Assembly (NCBI RefSeq): GCF_000801105.2
Contig: NC_079517.1
Location: 8,680,001 to 8,744,000 of the forward strand
From: Raphanus sativus
Lineage: Eukaryota > Streptophyta > Magnoliopsida > Brassicales > Brassicaceae
Direction: 5' to 3'
Length of the DNA: 64,000 bases
Shown here: in pieces, positions 56,791-64,000 of the stretch
Position numbering within the stretch: position 1 is the first letter of the stretch
Layout of the letters: each line of letters opens with the position of its first letter
Position numbers and translations under genes: made by a program
Notes under the pieces: generated by a model
Database searches by the model: none
What the model saw: only the letters and a program-made list of their open reading frames with translations
Told to the model about the DNA's origin: nothing

Positions 56791-58322
56791 CTATTTAGAG
56801 AACTCAATGACCCATAAATGATATGCAGGGCACACAAAGTTGCAACTGGCAAAACCCGAATTTGCAGCCATAGCTTCATACTCAGCTTGTGTTCTCTCTT
56901 TTCCTCCAGAGAGTTGTGTAAGCATCAACAAATCCATATCAAATGCAATGTTGGACTGCAAATCAGTACTCTCTGCCTCATCTGGAATAACTAGTTCCAT
57001 GATAATCACTTTCCCATTCTCCGGTAATGCTTTCCAGCAGTTCTTGAGAATCTTTGCACAGTCTTCATCATTCCAATCGTGAAGCATACGCTGTAAAACA
57101 TATGAAGTAAGTATAAGAAGTATTAACATATTAGACAAGAGTGAGAATATGTGGTTGTGTCTTACTTTCAAGATGATAGCATCTCCTTTTGGGATTTCTA
57201 CAAACATATCTCCAGCCACATGCTCCACATTAGGATAAGAAGGTGCTTGTGCCAAAGCACAAGTTAGATCAAAATTAATACCCTTAATGTTTGGATACTT
57301 TGAAGTAACGAAACCTAGTGTGTTTCCAACTCCTCCTCCTACATCAACCAACACATTAACTCCTTCAAAACCTTTATAAACTTCAAGAAACTTGGTCATA
57401 ACTCCAACGCTGAATCCAGTCCGGTTAAAGAGTTTGCTTAGTCTTTCATCTGTGCCCATATAATCAAAGAGCTTCAAGCCACCGTTGGCACGAGCAAATG
57501 CATCTCCTCCTTCTAGCACCACATCTTTCAACTGTGCCCTGTAAATTTGCAAAGATTAAGCCATTTTGTATCATATACTTCCTAGTTCCTATGTTTCAAA
57601 GTAAACTATTTTACCTCAAAACGGAGATTTAAAAAGTTATCACACTTTTAAAATTATCTCTAGCTAGTATGTAAACAGATATATTTTAATTAATTATTAA
57701 AAAACTACATAATTTAATTGGTCAAGCAATATTCAATAAAATAAAGAGTTGCATAGAAATGTGAAAACTTTAAAAAAATGTGAAACAATTTATATTTTGA
57801 AAAAAGTAAAAATTTTAAAAACTTATATTAAGAAATAGAGAGTATATAACAACTGTAAATAAATCATGAAAGTAATTGTTACCATGTGTTGAGAAAGACA
57901 CTATCGAGTTCAAGAATGAACTGAGAAGCAAGTGTCCCCATCTCTTCAATATTGTATCTCAAGAAATACTTACAAATAGGCTCAGCTTTGTAAACCCTCT
58001 CACCATCTACGATCTGGCACTTGACCATTGAGTAACTGGCGAGTAAACGAAGCATGCGGTCTAACAAAACCGGTGCTTCAGGGTTACTAGGCTGTGTGGG
58101 AAGCCTTCTCGCTATCTCAGACGGTTTGAGGAAGGAACCTGATCCATTGACGTTAGCATGAGCAGCCAAGTAGAGAGCGTCGATGACACCGAGCTCAATG
58201 GCGGCTTTGAAAACCATGGGGAAGGTAATGTAATTGGCTAGCCTCACTGCCCTCAAACCAAGCTCGGTTTCATCATCTCCATTAATCTCATTCATGCTTT
58301 TAGGATCTAATAGGTGTCCCAT
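56791..58322 (-). CDS. IGMT5: Indole glucosinolate O-methyltransferase
   Basis: Three exons on the minus strand (58322-57883, 57538-57166, 57090-56791) join to 371 codons (370 aa), typical of plant small-molecule O-methyltransferases. The N-terminal dimerisation domain starts MGHLLDPKSMNEINGDDETELG. The SAM-binding motif LVDVGGGVGNTLGFV and the catalytic His of HDWNDED (His 275) are intact, and the C-terminus ends HLWVIEFSK. IGMTs methylate hydroxylated indol-3-ylmethyl glucosinolates in the cytosol. IGMT5 is linked to 1-methoxy-indol-3-ylmethyl glucosinolate in Arabidopsis. The locus order (thioredoxin Y1, HSP20-like, OMT) matches At1g76790. The first intron holds a possible degenerate MITE. 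Substrate cannot be proven from sequence. Confidence 0.9.
57579..57848. mobile_element. Possible degenerate Stowaway-like MITE in the first IGMT5 intron
   Basis: The left end TACTTCCTAGTTCCTATG and right end AAATAGAGAGTATA are loosely inverted and TA-bounded, with an AT-rich core containing TTTCAAAGT-like and ACTTTAAAAA motifs. The inverted repeat is weak. Confidence 0.3.
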
Positions 58323-58657
58323 TATTGATTTTGCTTTCTTCTCAGTGAAGGTAATGTTTTTAGATGAAAAGAAAGAGAAGGGGATGATCTTTTAGTGCAT
58401 ATGGTTTCTCTACATGCATCTTTGTGTTTCCCTTTATAGGCGAATACTTCCTTAGATATTTTCTTTGCTTGACGGTCCACTATGGATGGCCGAAGAATAG
58501 TTGTTTCCAAAAATAGTTGGCAATCACATCACCGAGAGGACAGGGGCGGACGCAGGTTCAGGTGTGGCATGTGGTCCGCACTATTTTTTTTTGTTTTTCC
58601 TTCAATAGTTAACATAGAATTTATGTAAATATCTTTAATTTATATTTTCTTTATAAT

Positions 58658-58719
58658 GAATGTCACATAGTACTAGTTGTTCAAAAAAAAAAAAAAAAAA
58701 AGAATGTCACATAGTACTA
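58658..58719 (+). repeat. Micro-insertion 11: GTTGTTC-A(19) between perfect 18-bp direct repeats
   Basis: GAATGTCACATAGTACTA occurs at 58658-58675 and 58702-58719. The 26-nt insert is GTTGTTC followed by 19 A residues. It is the clearest example of the set: long perfect target duplication, poly(A), and almost no other payload. Confidence 0.85.
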
Positions 58720-59222
58720 AATAAATGGTTGTATCCATCCCTGATCGAGGACGTTCCAAAACACAGGCGCCGAGTCACTATGAGACTTGTCCATCAAAAT
58801 ATATTACTCAAAACAAGCAACCACGTGAAACACGCAGAAACATAAGCACGGACCTGTCAATAATCATAACTTTTCTAAGTCTAAAGATTAATACGGAAGC
58901 TTTGCATCCAGATACACAGAGACGATTAAATTCATTTAAAACACAGTTAGTTGGTCAATACTATTCGAATCTAGAACAAAAACTCCAATTTAAACATTTT
59001 TACTACTATGACTTGTAGTTACGTAATAAACTAAATCTAAAATGCTTTTTAATAATTTAATAAGCATAATTATTTGGTTGAATAGGCCGAAATTATTACA
59101 TTGCACAAATTACTAAATTTGTTAGGTGTAATTGCTTTAAAAGGTTTAAATTGTGAAAAATGTGAGGAAATATGAAAAATATGGAGAATGGTAGGTGGAG
59201 CATGCATGATGCATAGATCCAA

Positions 59223-59280
59223 ATCTAGTGTCAACTTCTTTTTTTTTTTTTTTTGCTAAAAATCTATCTAGTGTCAACTT
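59223..59280 (-). repeat. Micro-insertion 12: TTTTTAGC-A(n) between 15-bp direct repeats
   Basis: ATCTAGTGTCAACTT at 59223-59237 and 59266-59280 flanks 28 nt that on the minus strand read AGATTTTTAGC followed by a long A-tract. Confidence 0.8.
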
Positions 59281-60655
59281 GCCTGTAATATTTCGTTCCA
59301 GTCACTTGTATGACACTAATAATTCAAATAGGATAGGTATGTACAGTGATAAAATAAAAAGGATAGGTATGTACATACATGCATCTCATATATCCTCTAC
59401 GATCACAGTAAGGCCCTTTGGCTCAGATTATACCCTTTGGCTCAGAATCTCAGATTATAGTGAGAAACTATATTGAAACTAGTGGACACTGATTTCTCAT
59501 GAACTACTAATTTATCTTTTATTAATTATTAACTAGAATCTCTTCACAAAATTGTCATGATCTTGATCGTGTTCAGGGACCATTTGCCTTATACACTATT
59601 TTCTGTTTTTTTGTTCTACCTATTCACGCACACACGTTACGATAATTTTGGTTTATATCCAAATATTTAGAAACGTAAGAATGTAATGATTAGCTCCTTT
59701 AATTCCCCAGTTTATCTTAGATCAAAACCTAGACTAATCTTGAAACCCATAATTATATCTTACACTGGTGTTCATAAATTGAAAAGTGTATAAAGCTAAT
59801 CACTGGTGCTTAGAGAAATTAATATATCTTAAAATATTTACGTTATAATAATCTGCTTCCAGTAATTCCATTATTATAATTGAGGTAGGTCTGGATATCA
59901 GTTTTGATATGATTATTTTTTTCCCAACAGCGTATATTTAAATTGGGATTTTGTATTAACGAATAACAAAGATTTGCGTAGTTGAGCAACCGCAGTTTAA
60001 ATCTTCTAAATATTTACATTGGTTTCGAATGGTAAACAGTGTCTCGCACCTCAGTTAACAGTAACAAAAATTTCTACATATACTTTATAACTATACGTAT
60101 TTATAACTGTCAGAACTACACGTTAGCAAGCTAATCAATCACGATGATAATCTTATAAATTCGTACTTATTAGATGGGTCAAGTCTGCATCCACTAATTA
60201 CATTACTATATTGGGTGTGTAGATCTGAATATCTGTTTTATGATCTATTGGAACTTGTGTTGGTATAGAACTAAAACACTGATAACATTTTCTTTTATCT
60301 GTTCGTTTTCTTCTGTAGTAACTTTTCCAATAACGTTAAACATTTGTCCTTCCTGCCATACACCAATCAAACAAATTCTTTTCTGCCTAAACCTAACAAG
60401 ATCTAAGCCAGTGTTTATGTTTCACTTTTTTCTTAAAATATATATCTATGATTCTAAATAACAGAACATGGTAATATAAAAATATATTTCGAATGTTTTT
60501 GAATCTTGATATCTGATTTCTATAAATCCTGATTTTATTACGTGTCTAGATGTATGAGCTAACGAGTTATGGGTCTAGTCCCAGGTCAGTGTCTAGCCAA
60601 ATGAGCTAAATCCTGATTTTTTTTTATCCCCAAAAGAGCACTCAGGGTGATAAAA

Positions 60656-61700
60656 TCACTCAACCCTAATTCTCTCCAGCCGTCACACCCAAACTCCTCT
60701 GATCTGATCTTCGTTTTTCCCCCGGTGGCGCTTGTCGCTTATGCCGGGGGAGATCTCTCTTTTTTCTTTCAGTTTTTCATCAATTTGCTCTTTTTTATCG
60801 CTTAGTTTTATGGTTTTTTTTTTATCTTTTTGTCAGGGGTTGTTCTACCATGTGTTTCTGAGTAGACTTTTGAAGGTTCTGGTGGTTCTTCTTCACTCTC
60901 CCATGAGTTTCTGTATTGGAGTTTCACTTCATATAAAAGAGCAGTGGTGGTGGTGATAACAGTTACAGGAGTTCAGTGGTATTAGTTGTGGTTGTTGTGT
61001 GAACAACCTCCTTTTCAATGATTTTTTGTTGGTGTGTGTGTTTTGTAATGAATCTGGTTGTGTTCCGGATTGGAAGTTCAACGGTCAGGCGCCTGGTTAA
61101 ACTTATGCCGGAGCGGAAGATCGACGGTGTTCTTATTGGTGTGCTTATTTTCTTTGGAAATTTATCTTTACCATAGCCTCTATTGATGTGCGTGGAATCT
61201 TTAGTTTCCAATCTATTGTGTCCGTCCATACCTTCATGGTAAATGGTTCGGTGGACTGTCCTGATCAATCCGCATTGGTTTCTTGGGCTGTCCAATACTA
61301 TTAAGTGTACTCGGCAAGCACTGAACTGCTTCCAACACTGATGTGATGAAGTAGTAACTGTCTGCAAATAGAGTTGCAACTGAGATCGCTGTAGTGTCAT
61401 TAAGAATGGACAGGTTCAATCTCATGTAGTTCGTGGAGGTCCAAGTTGACTTACTGATATCATTCTTGTTGATGCTGTCTCTTCTCCATCTACATACTCA
61501 AGATGAGCCTGCAATGGCTTCACCTAATGGAGTATGAAGCCATTTATATCTTCAACTCCTTTCCCTCTGTAGGGTTTTTTACTTACGTTAAGCACCTACT
61601 GGTGTATGTTTTTATATTTGTCTTCTCTTTGTTTCCCTCAGAGCATTGGCTTTAGGGATCAAACTTTTAAAAGTTATTTCAATGACAAAAAAAAAAGAAA
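60656..61700 (+). mobile_element. Poly(A) retroposon of unknown family
   Basis: The stretch opens with a pyrimidine-rich leader-like sequence (CCTAATTCTCTCCAGCCGTC) and ends CAATGAC followed by an A-tract. GATAAAA flanks both sides (60649-60655 and 61701-61707). It has no convincing open frame. Size and non-coding nature recall the Sadhu retroposons of Arabidopsis, but I could not confirm sequence identity. Confidence 0.45.
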
Positions 61701-62094
61701 GATAAAACGTCTTGTGGCACTTGAACAAAACTTATCAAATTAACATTAATCTTCAATAAATGAATATTTGACATCTTCCAATTGGAGAAATTGAGCCTGT
61801 GTGTTGAAAGCCCATTCTATTTCAGTTTATATCTGGTTTATTGGCCCATAAAAACAGTTCACAACGTCTTGGCTCAAAGGACAAGAAATCAGAGGCTGTG
61901 CTAAACTTGCTGTATTTCAATCTTCTAATCATGTTGGGCCTCCAGAAGTAAATATAAATATATCGCTTTCTGCCGGAATTTTATTTTTGTGGAACTTTTT
62001 CTTCTTTTAATTAGGCCTTTTTCTTCCTTTTCTTATTTGATTTTATTTGAATAATATAAATAAGATAAGAGAATGTTAACCAAATGAAGACGGT

Positions 62095-62285
62095 CCAGTA
62101 ATTTTGAGGGAATTTCGGTTTTAATATAGCTGGATTCGAATCCTGCCAGTTACTGTAAACAAAATATAACATATAGTTTCCTAGTATCCGGTGACTGAGG
62201 CATACTCAATGTAGGCTGCTATGGACAGGACTGCTACGGATACTCACTATTAGTCTGGAGCTATTTCGATAAGAGACAAAATACA
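62095..62285 (+). repeat. Possible SINE-like segment
   Basis: A B-box-like GGATTCGAATCC (62131-62142) is followed by about 140 bp of unique-looking sequence. No A-box, poly(A) end or target duplication was found. Confidence 0.25.
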
Positions 62286-62801
62286 TCGGATTATTCAGAA
62301 AAAAAAAGGATAAGAGAATTTTTTTTTTTCGTTATATTGAAGACAGAACGAGACACATAATCGGTACATTAGTATAATTGTATAAAGCCTTGAAATAGAA
62401 AGCATGAACCGTCAAATATTTCACTACAGGTTTTCTTCCATATTCGATTCTTCTTATTATCTGGTTATGATTTTGGAAAGAAAAATAAAGTTAAAACTTT
62501 TCCTCAATCAGATGATAATACTAAAACACACACACACAAAGCTTGCCGAAATGAATCGATAAATTGATTTTTTAATTACTATTTTTGCAATATAGTTAAT
62601 TTTCATTAAAAATATAGCTAATTAACTAGGGTAATAAGATAGTTAATTTTATAAATTTGCAATAGAAATATATATAGTTAACTTTTATAATTACGGTAAC
62701 ATAATTTCATAAAATCATGATTATAAAACACAAGTACGTGAGAATATGTACTCCCTTTGATTAGTATATTTTAATTAAAAGCTACGCTACAAATTCATTG
62801 T

Positions 62802-62892
62802 AAAACTGTTTTCCTTTTTTTTTTTGAGAACTGGTTTAAAACTGTATTCCTGATAAATCCTTTATCAAAAAAAGAACACTGTTTTCCTGATA
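62802..62892. repeat. Micro-insertions 13 and 14: two nested inserts in one target
   Basis: AAAACTGTTTTCC (62802-62814) recurs as AAAACTGTATTCC (62838-62850), enclosing a minus-strand AAACCAGTTCTC-A(11) insert. ACTGTATTCCTGATA (62841-62855) recurs as ACTGTTTTCCTGATA (62878-62892), enclosing a plus-strand AATCCTTTATC-A(7)-GAAC insert. Two events in opposite orientation hit the same site. Confidence 0.6.
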
Positions 62893-63314
62893 TCTATAGA
62901 TATTCATTCGTTTTTCTTTTCTAATAACAACCCTAGTCTATAGTTTCAAAAAAAAAACTAATTTATTTGTGAGGAATCCAAAATTCGTCATATCTTTCAA
63001 TTTATATACAAAAACAGAAATGCTTCGTATGAAAAAAATGTAGGATCTCATATATGTCTACGGTATCCACGGACATTCGAGTTATTTAGTATAATCCAAG
63101 TTCTTTACAATATCTATTAATATATAATTTCAAAGCTTTAGCAATGTCAGTAGTCTTTGTGACAACGTGAGTATATGTACGTAGGCGAGTACGCATGCAT
63201 GTTCATTGCGTGATAAATAGTATATATAGGCATCCAAAAGTTTATAATTAATAAATATATTTTTAGTTAGCTAGAGACTACATTAATATGAGATGAATCA
63301 AGTGGTGGTGTATG

Positions 63315-63544
63315 CAGTGTCGGACCCAGCACCAACTTTATGTGGGGTTAATATATGTTAAAGTAAAACAAAAAAAGTCAAGTAGGGGTTGACAGGGGAT
63401 TGAACCCAGATTTTTGGGGGTTCGCTAGGAGGAATTTACCTTCTGAGCTACAAATTTTCCTTAGAATCCAAGTACAAATCAAAATTTTATTCACTTTTTG
63501 TGGTGTCATTTGCCACCACTCCATCCTTAGTGGGTCCGCCTCTC
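63315..63544. mobile_element. hAT-type MITE
   Basis: 230 bp bounded by an 8-bp target duplication GGTGTATG (63307-63314 and 63545-63552). The ends CAGTGTCGGACCCAG and, in reverse complement, GAGAGGCGGACCCAC share the CGGACCCA block typical of hAT elements. No transposase; the overlapping open frames are not genes. Confidence 0.8.
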
Positions 63545-63552
63545 GGTGTATG

Positions 63553-64000
63553 CACAAGTGTGGTGGTACGTGGGTGATGATGGTGAAGGTGGTGCTCTTC
63601 GTGTGGAAACCACACTCTTCCTCTTCTTTATTGATCAACCTCTTTCCACTATTTTATCTCACTCTAATCTTCGCAGTGTGCTTTCCAATTCATCAATCCA
63701 TTCATTTATTACTTTATATATAACGAAACCCTACTTACATATGTTCACTACCCATTTGTTAACAGGGATTTTCACTTTCAAACGGATATAATTGTTCATT
63801 GCGAATTGGTTTCGTGAATAAACATCTGATTCGTATTTGATTAATTTAATAGTTGGATTTTACTATTTTATATTCAATATAATCGTTTGATTTAATATGG
63901 ATTTTCATTAGTAACTAAGGGCTAGCTAGTTCTATACGTAATGATGATATTTGTTTTCAAATTTTCTTTGTATATATAGATTGATACTATAGATTGATTC
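63553..64000. other. Intergenic or upstream region at the right edge
   Basis: A CT-rich stretch (63605-63700) followed by TATATATAA (63716-63724) could belong to the promoter or leader of a gene beyond the edge. No coding exon can be supported. Confidence 0.3.

Larger units (their letters stand above)
58323..60648. other. IGMT5 promoter and gene-poor intergenic DNA
   Basis: A TATA-like CCTATAAAGG (minus strand, about 58441-58432) sits 110 bp upstream of the IGMT5 start. At 58544 a hAT-type end, CAGGGGCGGACGCAGG, is seen without its partner. Two micro-insertions follow. No gene was seen; short open frames at 58660-60461 lack recognisable motifs. Confidence 0.4.
61708..63306. other. Gene-poor intergenic DNA
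   Basis: Contains a possible SINE (62095-62285) and two overlapping micro-insertions. No gene. Confidence 0.4.

Noticed and set aside
60732..61425. Open frames on both strands at 60.7-61.4 kb
   Set aside because: They lie inside the poly(A) retroposon, with no domain resemblance and no shared frame.

Overview
This is plant nuclear DNA, almost certainly from the Brassicaceae (cabbage family) and probably a relative of Brassica or Raphanus rather than Arabidopsis. The reasons are spliced GT-AG genes, AT-rich intergenic DNA dense in transposons, and a gene order that matches Arabidopsis chromosome 1 around At1g76660-At1g76790. Locus matches are from family knowledge and gene order; no search was run. 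No tRNA, rRNA, CRISPR or prokaryotic feature was seen.

Layout. At 1-155 (minus) is the first coding exon of a gene that leaves the window (At1g76660-like). A UDP-rhamnose/UDP-galactose transporter (3783-5655), a decayed OPR1/OPR2-type relic (6788-7035), a DnaJ co-chaperone (7305-9244) and the SET-domain histone methyltransferase ASHH1 (9674-11742) follow in conserved order. From 12 kb to 46 kb the window is mainly transposons: Helitrons, a Pack-MULE carrying a MAP-kinase fragment, a degenerate Ty1/copia element with both LTRs, a solo LTR, a CACTA element, PIF/Harbinger, Stowaway and hAT MITEs, SINEs, a LINE and poly(A) retroposons. Inside this block are two intact genes from a different ancestral neighbourhood: an anthocyanin-type R2R3-MYB (37621-38883) and a C2-domain CAR protein (41173-42227). 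Their nearest relatives sit side by side at At1g66360-At1g66390. Conserved order resumes with a 2047-aa repetitive protein (46042-53218, At1g76740-like), thioredoxin Y (53849-54767), a membrane-anchored HSP20-like protein (55683-56509) and an indole glucosinolate O-methyltransferase (56791-58322). The last 5.5 kb is gene-poor.

Gene roles. The conserved genes are unrelated housekeeping and regulatory functions: Golgi nucleotide-sugar import, chromatin methylation, plastid redox and specialised metabolism. The MYB would be expected to switch on late anthocyanin genes with bHLH and WD40 partners. It carries a substitution at a nearly invariant glycine beside its first splice acceptor, and its promoter holds a 37-bp tandem repeat with ACGT motifs.

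The most unusual signal is a set of about 14 very short insertions scattered over the window. Each is 14-28 nt, ends in an A-tract almost always preceded by C, and is flanked by 11-19 bp direct repeats. They look like extremely 5'-truncated retrotransposition products. A 303-bp SINE in the same window, with a 12-bp target duplication, ends in the same GTTC-poly(A) form.
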